NCBI GenBank assembly: GCA_910574865.1
Contig: CAJTDN010000025.1
Location: forward strand, 1 to 40,244
DNA length: 40,244 nt
Direction: 5' to 3'
Origin: Lachnospiraceae bacterium
GTDB lineage: Bacteria; Bacillota; Clostridia; Lachnospirales; Lachnospiraceae
Made by a program: the position numbers and the translations under genes. The notes below the pieces were generated by a model. The model had not been told where the DNA came from. It saw only the letters and a list, made by a program, of their open reading frames with translations, and did not search any database. Below are positions 33,184-40,244 of this stretch, piece by piece. Positions within the stretch are counted from its first letter, which is position 1. Every line of letters starts with the position of its first letter.

Positions 33184-35862
33184 ATGGAAGTAACAAAATT
33201 ACGGGTTCTACATATGGAGGAACCTCTGGGAATCGACCGGAATCCATATTTCTCATGGAAATTGGAAAGTCAACAGAACGATACCGTGCAGAGTACATAC
33301 CACATCACGGTGCGGGAGCAGGATTCTGACAAAATTGTCTGGGACACGGGCATGCAACATGGCCGCGCGAATGCATTTATCCCTTATGGGGGAGCGCCTC
33401 TTCGCTCCAAGACCCGCTATTGTTGGGAGGTGCGGGTGGAGGACAATCATGGCGGCGTGTCCGATGCCACGTCTTATTTTGAGACCGCTTTTTTGAACGC
33501 GGGTGACTGGAAGGCGGACTGGGTGGAGTCCGCGCTGCCAATAAAAAAACGTGGGAAAGGGCTGGGCAAGCAGTGTCCCGCGACGATGTTCCGTAAAAGC
33601 TTTTTTGTGGACGGAAACGTGCAAAAGGCCAGGCTTTACGCGACCTGCCACGGGGTCTACCGCCTGACGGTAAATGGAAAAAAGGTCGATGACCGGGAAA
33701 TGGCCCCGGAATATTCGTCATATGAAAAAGTGCTGTGCTACCAGGTTTATGACTTGACGGATATGCTGGAGAAAGGGGAAAACGTAATCGGTCTGTATGT
33801 CGGAGAAGGCTGGTATTTTTGCGGGGAAACCGCCATGAGCCCCAAAGCTTTAAAAGAGAGCCATGCCGTGCTGTTCCAATTGGAAATGGAGCTGGCGGAC
33901 GGGGAGAAAAAAATGGTTTTGTCCGACGGCGGCGTGAAGACGAGCTACGGACCGGTGCAAAGTTCGGACTTGTTCGCGGGCGAAGTGTATGACGCGCGGG
34001 AGGAAAAAATCGGCTGGGACGCCCCGGGGTATGACGACGCGCGGTGGACGCCGGCAAGGCCGTGCAAAAAACAGTCATATGAGAATCTCGTGGCGCAATT
34101 GGGAGAGCCGGTATCTTGTGTCAGGGAGCTTCCGGCGATAAAGCATTATGTGTCGCCCAAGGGGGAACTGATTTATGATTTCGGCCAAAATTTTGCGGGA
34201 AAAGTGCGGATTCATGTGGATGCCCCGGCCGGAACGGAGATTCGGCTGGATTTGTTCGAGGTGACGGACGCGCAAGGCAATTATTTTAACAGTATTTTAT
34301 CTACGCAGGGAGTCGGCGCGGGAGCGGACCAGGCAATCCGGTTCGTGTCAAACGGGACGGGACAGACGTATGAGCCGTACTTTGTTTTCCTGGGATTTCG
34401 CTATGCGCGGCTGACGGGCGCGGAGCAGGCGCGAAGCATAGAACTGACGGGGCTTTCGCTTTCCAGCAGGATGGAGGAGACCGGCACGTTTTCCTGTTCG
34501 GACGCACGTTTGAACCAGTTGTATTCCAATATCCGTTGGTCGCAGCGTTCCAACATGCTTTCGATTCCGACGGATTGCCCGCAGCGGGAGAAGGCGGGCT
34601 GGACGGGTGACATTTCCATTTATGCGGAGACGTCCCTCCTTAACGAGGACGCCACCGCGTTTTTGACCCGGTGGCTGTCAAGCCTTCGGGCGGATCAGCA
34701 TGAAAATGGCGCGGTTCCGATGGTGGTGCCATTTAACCACACGTATCAAAAAATGATGAAGCTTTTGAAGCTTTCGGGAGGAAATCACGGCTCCGTCGGC
34801 GTCGCGGGCTGGGGGGACGCTTCCGTGACCGTTCCGTATACGATGTACAAGGTGACGGGAAACAAGGAGGTTCTGGCGGAAAATTATGACACCATGAAGC
34901 GGTGGTGCGATTACATTCTCCAGAGTGCCAAACGAAAAGGCGACAAGGCCGTTCCCAAGGAAGAGGAACAGTGGCTTTGGAACACGGGATTCCACTATGG
35001 GGAGTGGCTGATTCCAAGCATAAGCAAAGCAGGAATGACAGATGGAAAGAGTATGATGAAAATGATGGGAACCGCTCAGTATACGGCCCCTATCTGTGGA
35101 TACCGCTCCATCCGGGAAATGTCCGAGATTGCAGGGATACTGGATCGGGAGGAGGACGCGGCATATTATGCGGACGTGGCTTCACATATGAAGCGCGCGA
35201 TTGGGACATACCTGATTCGGCAGGACGGCAAACTGCGCTGGGAATATATGGGTGCCTACGTGATGCTGCTGGCGTTTGACCTGGTGCCGGAGCCGGAGAA
35301 GGAGGCGGTGGTAAGCCATTTGGTACAAATGATTCATGACAACGGCGATTGTCTGGACACCGGTTTTCTTGCCACGCCGTTTTTGCTGGACGTTTTGTCG
35401 AAAAACGGCCACGAAGACCTGGCATACCGGCTTCTGTTACAGACCAAGGCCCCGTCGTGGCTGTACGAGGTGGAACATGGCGCCACCACCATCTGGGAAA
35501 ACTGGTTTGGATATAAGGAAGACGGCAATCCGCAAATCGTGAGCATGAACCATTATTCCTTCGGCGTGGTCGCGGACTGGATGTTTCGCAATATTTGCGG
35601 AATCCGCAGGGAAGAGGCGGGGTTTTTGCGGTTTCGGATTCAGCCGAGGCCGGTATCGTCGCTGACATTTGCGTCGCGTACGTTTGAGACGGAAAACGGG
35701 ATGATAAAAACGGAGTGGAAACGGGAAAACGGCACATTTACGCTGCAGGCGGAAGTGCCATGTAACACCACGGCGGTAATCGTATTGCCGGATGGCGCCT
35801 CGCACGAGGTGGGCAGCGGCGTTTATACGTTTTCCTGCGCGGATGAACTGAACATAGAATAA
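33184..35862 (+). CDS. GH78 alpha-L-rhamnosidase
   Basis: This encodes 892 aa, with AAGGAGG before the ATG. No signal peptide, so cytoplasmic. It removes terminal L-rhamnose from plant glycosides or polysaccharide fragments. Order: N-terminal beta domain (FSWKLES...YHITVREQD); Bac_rhamnosid_N (about 130-310; MFRKSFFV, ARLYATCHGVYRLTVNGKKV); a beta domain with LIYDFGQNFAGKVRIHV (about 320-350); the (alpha/alpha)6 catalytic domain (about 430-800) with SIPTDCPQREKAGWTGDISI (D463 region) and ATTIWENWFGYKEDG (E772, likely catalytic base); C-terminal beta domain (LRFRIQPRP, VLPDGASHEVGSGVYTF). Full length and intact. 29 nt before the symporter, in one operon. Confidence 0.95.
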   Translation: MEVTKLRVLHMEEPLGIDRNPYFSWKLESQQNDTVQSTYHITVREQDSDKIVWDTGMQHGRANAFIPYGGAPLRSKTRYCWEVRVEDNHGGVSDATSYFETAFLNAGDWKADWVESALPIKKRGKGLGKQCPATMFRKSFFVDGNVQKARLYATCHGVYRLTVNGKKVDDREMAPEYSSYEKVLCYQVYDLTDMLEKGENVIGLYVGEGWYFCGETAMSPKALKESHAVLFQLEMELADGEKKMVLSDGGVKTSYGPVQSSDLFAGEVYDAREEKIGWDAPGYDDARWTPARPCKKQSYENLVAQLGEPVSCVRELPAIKHYVSPKGELIYDFGQNFAGKVRIHVDAPAGTEIRLDLFEVTDAQGNYFNSILSTQGVGAGADQAIRFVSNGTGQTYEPYFVFLGFRYARLTGAEQARSIELTGLSLSSRMEETGTFSCSDARLNQLYSNIRWSQRSNMLSIPTDCPQREKAGWTGDISIYAETSLLNEDATAFLTRWLSSLRADQHENGAVPMVVPFNHTYQKMMKLLKLSGGNHGSVGVAGWGDASVTVPYTMYKVTGNKEVLAENYDTMKRWCDYILQSAKRKGDKAVPKEEEQWLWNTGFHYGEWLIPSISKAGMTDGKSMMKMMGTAQYTAPICGYRSIREMSEIAGILDREEDAAYYADVASHMKRAIGTYLIRQDGKLRWEYMGAYVMLLAFDLVPEPEKEAVVSHLVQMIHDNGDCLDTGFLATPFLLDVLSKNGHEDLAYRLLLQTKAPSWLYEVEHGATTIWENWFGYKEDGNPQIVSMNHYSFGVVADWMFRNICGIRREEAGFLRFRIQPRPVSSLTFASRTFETENGMIKTEWKRENGTFTLQAEVPCNTTAVIVLPDGASHEVGSGVYTFSCADELNIE

Positions 35863-35891
35863 AAATATATAGTGAAGAAAAGGAGTTTGAG

Positions 35892-37280
35892 ATGAACCAT
35901 ACGAAAGTGAAAGTAAATTGGGCGAATCCTGCCACTACGGCGGAAAACGAGAAATTGCCGGGATGGCTGAAATGGGTGTGGACGGGGAGGGGGCTCGCTT
36001 TTTCCTTGAATGTCGTATTAATGATGCAGGTCACTTACTACTGTACGGATTTGCTGGGCATGCCGGCCACGTTGGTCGGTTCCCTCTTGATGGCTTCCAA
36101 GGTCGTCGATGCATGTACGGATTTGATTGCCGGCTACATTATCGACCATACCCATACAAAATGGGGAAAGGCCAGGCCATATGAGATATTTATTGTATTG
36201 ACATGGGTGGGAACGGTATTTCTGTTTTCTGTCCCGAATTTTGGCACGGTCGGAAAAGCTGTTTATGTGTTTATCCTATATGCGCTGGTTAATTCCATTT
36301 GCGCGACATTTATCATGGCGTCGGATCCGGTTTATATGAGCCGCTCGATTCGAAGTGAGAAAAACAAGATGTCACTTACGTCGTTTCAAGGAGCGTTTAT
36401 CATGATTGGCTCCATCCTGGTTGGCATTATCATGCCACAGCTTATCAAGACGCTGGGGGCGGAAAAATCCGGCTGGACCATGATTGCGTTGGTTTTCGCC
36501 GTGCCATTGTCCGTCATTGGATCTGTCCGCATGTTTACGGTAAAGGAAGTGGCGGCGCAAAGCCAGGTCAGAGCCTCCTCGAAAACGGAGTTTTCCATCC
36601 GTGAGGGAATCCGCGCGCTGTTAAAAAATAAAATGGTTCTTTTGCTTTGCGGGATGGCGGTGTTAAGTAATGCCATCAGCGCGGTGGGCGCGGCGACCTC
36701 CACGTACTACTTTAAATGGGTGTTCGGGGACATCGGAATGGTTTCGCTCATCAACCTGCCGACGATGTTGACACCGTTGCTTTTGGCCTTTACGCCGGTC
36801 TTGTCACGGAAAATCGGCACGGGAAAGTTGATGCGGTTTGGTTTGGCGGCCGCCGTTTTGGGATATGTCGTCCGCCTGATAGGCGACGTCAATCTTGCCA
36901 CGATTATGCTGGGTACGGTACTGACGGCCGTCGGCTCAATCCCGCTTGGAACGCTTTTGTCCATTTATGAAATGGAATGCATGGATTATGGCGAATGGAA
37001 AACAGGAGTGCGCGTGGAAGGAATGATTACTTCCACGGCCGGATTTTTCGTGAAGGTCGGCTCGGCGGTCGGCTCGGGACTGCTTGGATTGTTGATGGGA
37101 TTGTCTGGTTACGTCAGCAGCGAGACGGCGGTGTCCCAATCGGATAACGCAATCAACATGATTAAGTTCCTCTTTAACGGACTGCCGCTGATGCTTGCCG
37201 TAGGGACGCTGGTTTTGTCCGTGTTCTATACGATTGACAAGGTGCGCGGTCAAATGTATAAAGATTTGAATAAAAATTGA
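35892..37280 (+). CDS. GPH-family glycoside:cation symporter
   Basis: This encodes 462 aa, with AAGGAG before the ATG. About 12 membrane helices of the major facilitator fold. The GPH (MelB-like) signature is seen in MASKVVDACTDLIAGYIIDH followed by THTKWGKARPYE, with the conserved Asp residues of the first helices. Second-half hallmarks are LLSIYEMECMDYGEWKTGVR and EGMITSTAGFFVKVGSAVGS. It imports a glycoside, probably a rhamnose-containing disaccharide given its operon partner, with a cation (Na+ or H+). An N-terminal extension of ~30 residues precedes the first helix. No kinase or isomerase for rhamnose is in the window. Confidence 0.93.
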   Translation: MNHTKVKVNWANPATTAENEKLPGWLKWVWTGRGLAFSLNVVLMMQVTYYCTDLLGMPATLVGSLLMASKVVDACTDLIAGYIIDHTHTKWGKARPYEIFIVLTWVGTVFLFSVPNFGTVGKAVYVFILYALVNSICATFIMASDPVYMSRSIRSEKNKMSLTSFQGAFIMIGSILVGIIMPQLIKTLGAEKSGWTMIALVFAVPLSVIGSVRMFTVKEVAAQSQVRASSKTEFSIREGIRALLKNKMVLLLCGMAVLSNAISAVGAATSTYYFKWVFGDIGMVSLINLPTMLTPLLLAFTPVLSRKIGTGKLMRFGLAAAVLGYVVRLIGDVNLATIMLGTVLTAVGSIPLGTLLSIYEMECMDYGEWKTGVRVEGMITSTAGFFVKVGSAVGSGLLGLLMGLSGYVSSETAVSQSDNAINMIKFLFNGLPLMLAVGTLVLSVFYTIDKVRGQMYKDLNKN

Positions 37281-37320
37281 TGTAAAGTGTCCGTGGCCGC
37301 GGGGCTTGCTGGTTAAAGAA

Positions 37321-37421
37321 AGGGGGGCGGGAAATACTGTCGCCCCGCAATATATGTCTGTGAATCCGAATGCGTCACGGCATATATTGTAGGCGTACAG
37401 TAATTTCCCGACAGCCCCCTC
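37321..37421. repeat. 101-bp foldback between symporter and chimeric pseudogene
   Basis: Near-complete inverted repeat: GGGGG, CGGGAAATACTGT, CGCC and CAATATATG on the left pair with CATATATTG, GGCG, ACAGTAATTTCCCG and CCCCC on the right. It may serve as a bidirectional terminator or be a small foldback element. Nothing else is seen in 37281-37453. Confidence 0.7.
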
Positions 37422-37453
37422 ATTTCCGTCGTGCCAGCATAGTCCACAAGATT

Positions 37454-37800
37454 TTACGCGATGGTAATCTCCGTCTTGACCAAATCCTCGTTCGCAGCAC
37501 TGTTCCCCACGTAAACCGAATAGGCCATCTTTTCCAGCTCCCATCTGCGGTAAACCGGGTTGTACCATTTCAGTTTTTCAAGCGGCGTTGTGATGGTCAC
37601 GTTTGTTTCCTCGCCGGCCTTCAGGCTCACGCCGTTCTTTTCCAGATGGGTGTAGCCGTGGTAATACTCATAGTATTGGTCGGTCGTCTCCCAGTCCACA
37701 TGTGGCAAATCGGACTCCTTGTAAGGAACCACGTACGGGGGACGCACCCAGCTTGAGCCGTGGTCGCCGATGATTTCCGTGTTGGCCAACTTGCTGCATT
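37454..37800 (-). pseudogene. GH3 C-terminal remnant fused to a transposase fragment
   Basis: The frame reads IIGDHGSSWVRPPYVVPYKE (start of the GH3 second domain), then jumps to SDLPHVDWETTDQYYEYYHG and YTHLEKNGV. It ends with a fibronectin-like GH3 tail: LKAGEETNVTITTPLEKLKW, ELEKMAYSVYVGNSAANEDL. At least two stretches are missing: most of the (alpha/beta)6 domain and the FGxGLSYTTF region. The same open frame continues upstream into an IS4-type transposase piece, giving a 135-codon chimera. Confidence 0.75.
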
Positions 37801-38210
37801 CGTAAGACGAGTCGGACAATAGGAAGCGGATGATGCGGAAAGACATCTCGTAAGTGTCCATGGTGCCGCGCTCGATGAAGTCAAAGCGAGCGTTGCGGTC
37901 GATGGTGCGTTTGTACCTTTCCGCCGGCTGTGTTTTTTTCGAGTGGCTTCATGTGAGGGTGACTTTGACGCGGATGTCAAAGGGTTCCTCGTCGGGGAAG
38001 TCGAAATTCCAGGCCAGCCCCTTGGAAAGGATGTCTTTCGTGCGGAATAGGAAGAACTGGCCTTTTTCCAAGACATGCGCCATGGTGTTGTAAGAGCAGT
38101 AGCCCCGGTCGCCTATGAACACGCACTTTTTCCCCGGAGAAGGCTCGTAGCGGTCCACCATCTGGCAGAACGCGCCGCACATTTTCGGCCTTGTGTCAAG
38201 TGTTTTTCGG
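37800..38210 (-). pseudogene. IS4-family transposase fragment
   Basis: Minus strand. One frame gives CVFIGDRGYCSYNTMAHVLE and GQFFLFRTKDILSKGLAWNF (the second catalytic Asp region of DDE transposases of the IS4 group) to VKVTLT and a stop. After a frameshift the text continues RYKRTIDRNARFDFIERGTM and DTYEMSFRIIRFLLSDSSYE. Both ends are missing. The downstream end is joined to GH3 sequence. Confidence 0.75.
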
Positions 38211-38239
38211 AGTTTTTTTTGAAATAAAACTAACTAAAT

Positions 38240-38440
38240 GTTACAATTCACGGCCTAACTGGCCGTGATTGTAACGTCATCCAGCCATTCATAATTGCCT
38301 GCGGCAATGGGCTGGATGCCCTATCGACTCCATCACTTTAATCTGGCCGATGCATCACCCGCTTTGCCGCAGGCAAACTAAAAATGCGGGTGATGCCCGT
38401 TACAATTCGAACCCGCGCTGGCGCGGGGCTGAATTGTAAC
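38240..38440. repeat. Array of four strong hairpins
   Basis: No gene. Hairpin 1, 38240-38275: GTTACAATTCACGGCC / GGCCGTGATTGTAAC. Hairpin 2, 38278-38318: CATCCAGCC / GGCTGGATG with inner ATTGCC/GGCAAT. Hairpin 3, 38352-38396: GCATCACCCGC / GCGGGTGATGC with inner TTTGCC/GGCAAA. Hairpin 4, 38399-38440: GTTACAATTC / GAATTGTAAC with inner CCCGCGC/GCGCGGG. The block as a whole also begins GTTACAATTC and ends GAATTGTAAC, 201 bp, resembling the 196-bp GTTAC...GTAAC element at 32904, but has no target duplication. Confidence 0.8.
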
Positions 38441-38532
38441 ACGGAGGATGCACGTAAATATGGTCGATGCCCTTTGGGGCTTGTAATTTCCGGCATTTTC
38501 GCTTATAATGAAAAATGAAAGAGGGGAATGGG

Positions 38533-38771
38533 ATGAATCAAAGGACATATAATGATGTAATAAGCGGAAAATCAGACAATAATATAAATTTTAATGATTT
38601 TTGCAAATTGATTACTGATTTGGGATTTAACCTTAAGGGGAAAAAAGGTCGCACAAGTCGTATTATCATAATGGGATAAATGAACGCATGACAGTGCAAA
38701 ATGCAAATTCAAAGGCAAAAGGGTATCAGGTTAAGCGATTGAGGAATATTATTGTTAAGCTTGTTTTATAA
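38533..38771 (+). pseudogene. hicA: HicA-type toxin, frameshifted
   Basis: MNQRTYNDVISGKSDNNINF and FNDFCKLITDLGFNLKGKK match the start of HicA mRNA interferases. Within an A6 run at about 38641-38646 the frame is lost, ending RTSRIIIIMG. The next frame continues as SHKSYYHNGINERMTV and NANSKAKGYQVKRLRNIIVK to a stop at 38771, with the HicA His position (SHK) and the C-terminal QVK motif. A single slip in the A run would restore a toxin of ~79 residues. No hicB follows; an IS110 element begins directly behind the stop. Confidence 0.75.
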
Positions 38772-38788
38772 GGAGCTTCCTGTATAAT
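38761..38788 (+). promoter_or_regulatory. Promoter at the left end of the IS110 element
   Basis: TTGTTT (38761-38766), 16-nt spacer, TATAAT (38783-38788). The -35 box lies in the last codons of the hicA remnant, so it may be a hybrid of host and element sequence. Confidence 0.55.
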
Positions 38789-38828
38789 ACAAATATAGGG
38801 AATTCCGAGAAAGGTGGTTGAGAAAAAA

Positions 38829-38899
38829 ATACCTCAGTGTAAAATAAGATTACTGACTTTGCAAGGTTGGTAAAAAATCTTATTAATACAGAGAGGTAT
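38829..38899 (+). ncRNA. Hairpin leader, candidate bridge-RNA segment
   Basis: ATACCTC / GAGGTAT outer arms and ATAAGATT / AATCTTAT inner arms enclose an internal loop ACTGACTTTGCAAGGTTGGT. It lies between a promoter and the transposase start, where IS110-group elements encode their bridge RNA. The short length (about 130 nt from the promoter to the ATG) means only part of such an RNA, or only a regulatory hairpin, may be present. Confidence 0.4.
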
Positions 38900-38904
38900 C
38901 TGAA

Positions 38905-40191
38905 ATGAATTATAACACACAAAACGCAAAAATTGCATCCATTACTGAAAAAACTTTGATTGTTGGTATTGACGTTGGCAGCGAGACTCATTTTGCCAGA
39001 GCTTTTGACTGGCGCAACTTTGAGTATACCAGGAAACCGCTGAAGTTTAGCAATACAGAAGCCGGCTTCCTGGCTTTCAAGGAATGGATGGAGGATATCG
39101 CCAAAAAGCATGGTAAGGCCGCTGTGATCCCCGGCATGGAGCCGACCGGACATTACTGGTTTGCGCTGGGGAAATTCCTGCAGGACAACGGAATGAAGCC
39201 GGTGCATGTGAATCCGCATCACGTAAAGAAGTCGAAAGAGCTGGACGATAACAATCCCAACAAGAATGACCGCAAGGATCCAAAGACGATTGCCGCATTG
39301 GTCAACGAAGGGCGCTTTTCTTATCCATATATACCGACTGGCGTGTATGCGGAAATCAGGAGTCTGTCAAATCTGCGGTTTCAGACGCAGGAAGAGATCA
39401 CGCGAATCAAGAACCGTATCGCCAGGTGGTTTGCCATCTATTTCCCTGAATATAAAGACGTTTACGGGGATTTGAAGGCGGTAAGCGGGAGGATGGTACT
39501 GAAGGTGGCTTCGTTGCCGGAGGACATTCGGAAACTGGGAGTGGAAGGCGTGAACCAGATTTGGAGGGATGCGAAGCTGAGAGGCGTCGGAATGAAGAGG
39601 GCAAGGAAGCTGGTATCAGCCGCAGAGCATAGCGTTGGAAGCAAGGAGGCACCGGAAGCGGCGAGGATGGAGCTGAAAAATCTGCTGAACGACATGGATG
39701 TATACGCGTCAAGACTGGAGGAACTGCTCCAGAGCCTGGAGGAAAAAATGAAAGAGATTCCCCATGTTGACAAATTAATGGAAATTAAGGGAATCGGACT
39801 GGTAACAGTCAGCGGATTTATGGCAGAGGTGGGAGACATTGGACGTTTTGATAATCCCAAGCAGCTGCAGAAATTAGCGGGATATGCGATTGTGGCAAAC
39901 GATTCAGGCAAGCATACTGGAGAAAGCCGGATTAGCTACCGCGGTCGGAAGCGATTAAGATACGTACTGTATGAAGCGGCGATATCGGCGGTGGGGAAGA
40001 ATGCAGAATTCCGGGAAATCCATGAGTACTATCAGACCCGGAAGAAAAATCCGCTGAAGAAGATGCAGTCCGTGGTGGCAGTGGCTTGTAAGCTGATAAG
40101 GATATTTTATGTCATCCTTACAAAGGGTGTTGATTATGATGGGTCAAAACTGTTGGGAGACATTAGGAGGCCGCAGGTGCAGGCGGCATAA
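38905..40191 (+). CDS. IS110-family transposase (DEDD/serine recombinase)
   Basis: This encodes 428 aa and appears intact. The N-terminal RuvC-like DEDD domain shows VGIDVGSETHFARA (D23), IPGMEPTGHYWFAL (E79) and NPNKNDRKDPKTIA (D122, D125). A coiled-coil middle (about 255-290) precedes the C-terminal Tnp domain, with IKGIGLVTVSGFMAEVGDIG, LQKLAGYAIVANDSGKHTGE (S334, likely catalytic Ser) and RISYRGRKRLRYVLYEAAIS. IS110 recombinases move by RNA-guided recombination using a bridge RNA from the element's non-coding end. AGAGAGGTATCTGAA precedes the ATG, a weak ribosome site partly inside the leader hairpin, which may limit translation. Confidence 0.93.
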   Translation: MNYNTQNAKIASITEKTLIVGIDVGSETHFARAFDWRNFEYTRKPLKFSNTEAGFLAFKEWMEDIAKKHGKAAVIPGMEPTGHYWFALGKFLQDNGMKPVHVNPHHVKKSKELDDNNPNKNDRKDPKTIAALVNEGRFSYPYIPTGVYAEIRSLSNLRFQTQEEITRIKNRIARWFAIYFPEYKDVYGDLKAVSGRMVLKVASLPEDIRKLGVEGVNQIWRDAKLRGVGMKRARKLVSAAEHSVGSKEAPEAARMELKNLLNDMDVYASRLEELLQSLEEKMKEIPHVDKLMEIKGIGLVTVSGFMAEVGDIGRFDNPKQLQKLAGYAIVANDSGKHTGESRISYRGRKRLRYVLYEAAISAVGKNAEFREIHEYYQTRKKNPLKKMQSVVAVACKLIRIFYVILTKGVDYDGSKLLGDIRRPQVQAA

Positions 40192-40244
40192 CAGCCATTG
40201 ACAAAAAAGTAGTACCTTGTCACAGTTGAATTGAGTTTTCAGCA

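Larger units (their letters stand above)
38772..40244 (+). mobile_element. IS110-family insertion sequence (right end not delimited)
   Basis: It holds an intact transposase and about 130 nt of leader. IS110 elements lack clear terminal inverted repeats, and neither end can be fixed from this window alone. The left boundary is placed after the hicA stop as an estimate. 53 nt follow the transposase stop before the window ends. Confidence 0.65.

Noticed and set aside
38240-38440. The hairpins as integron attC sites
   Set aside because: The outer motifs are GTTACAA/TTGTAAC rather than GTTRRRY/RYYYAAC, there is no integrase or cassette array, and the stems lack the unpaired extrahelical bases of attC.
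1-40244. CRISPR arrays, tRNA or rRNA genes
   Set aside because: No regularly spaced short repeats with unique spacers and no cloverleaf or rRNA sequence were found on either strand.

Overview
The window looks like a low-to-moderate GC Gram-positive gut or rumen bacterium of the class Clostridia, most likely Lachnospiraceae. The evidence is AGGAGG-type ribosome sites, sigma-A promoters with 17-bp spacers, an agr-type sensor/LytTR pair, glycosidases of families GH3, GH42 and GH78, a GPH sugar symporter, ISL3 and IS110 insertion sequences, and siphophage tail genes. No tRNA, rRNA or CRISPR array was seen. The taxonomic call is an inference from gene style.

Layout. 1-4.3 kb: a broken HTH gene, a helical unknown protein, the tail of a glycosidase-like gene, a DUF4143-type AAA ATPase and a SAM methyltransferase. 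4.3-20.8 kb, almost all on the minus strand: a decayed, rearranged prophage tail region. In transcription order it holds two small phage proteins, a tail tube-like protein, a TP901-type tape measure gene cut off at its 3' end, an ORF-less and very hairpin-rich stretch of about 760 nt, a tandem array of tape-measure 5' fragments alternating with three zinc-ribbon 'moron' cassettes (each with its own promoter and terminator), and a giant intact tape measure of 2183 aa. No baseplate or fibre genes follow. 21.1-22.8 kb: a dead ISL3 element carrying a nested 279-bp foldback element.

22.8-26.6 kb: a small membrane protein, an AgrC-like kinase, an AgrA-like LytTR regulator, and an AraC-type regulator that has lost its HTH. 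26.7-31.7 kb: broken GH3 and GH42 genes, a RelB/DinJ antitoxin with a truncated PIN toxin, an Imm26-Imm51 immunity protein, a CPBP membrane protease, a second 279-bp element, and a GH3/GH78 chimera. 31.7-37.3 kb: an apparently intact rhamnoside-use locus made of an AraC regulator, a divergent GH78 alpha-L-rhamnosidase and a GPH symporter, with a 196-bp terminal-inverted-repeat element and its 8-bp target duplication in the shared promoter region. 37.3-40.2 kb: an IS4-transposase/GH3 chimera, an array of four strong hairpins, a frameshifted hicA, and an intact IS110 transposase with a hairpin leader.

Two themes stand out. Many genes carry internal deletions or are fused to pieces of other genes, often next to foldback repeats. 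Several structured elements (the 16.4-17.2 kb region, the two 279-bp elements with mutually complementary apical hairpins, and the GTTAC...GTAAC elements) are not explained by the protein genes. The zinc-ribbon cassette array, with near-identical ends and a diverged core, is the clearest candidate for an undescribed accessory system. Its function cannot be read from the sequence.
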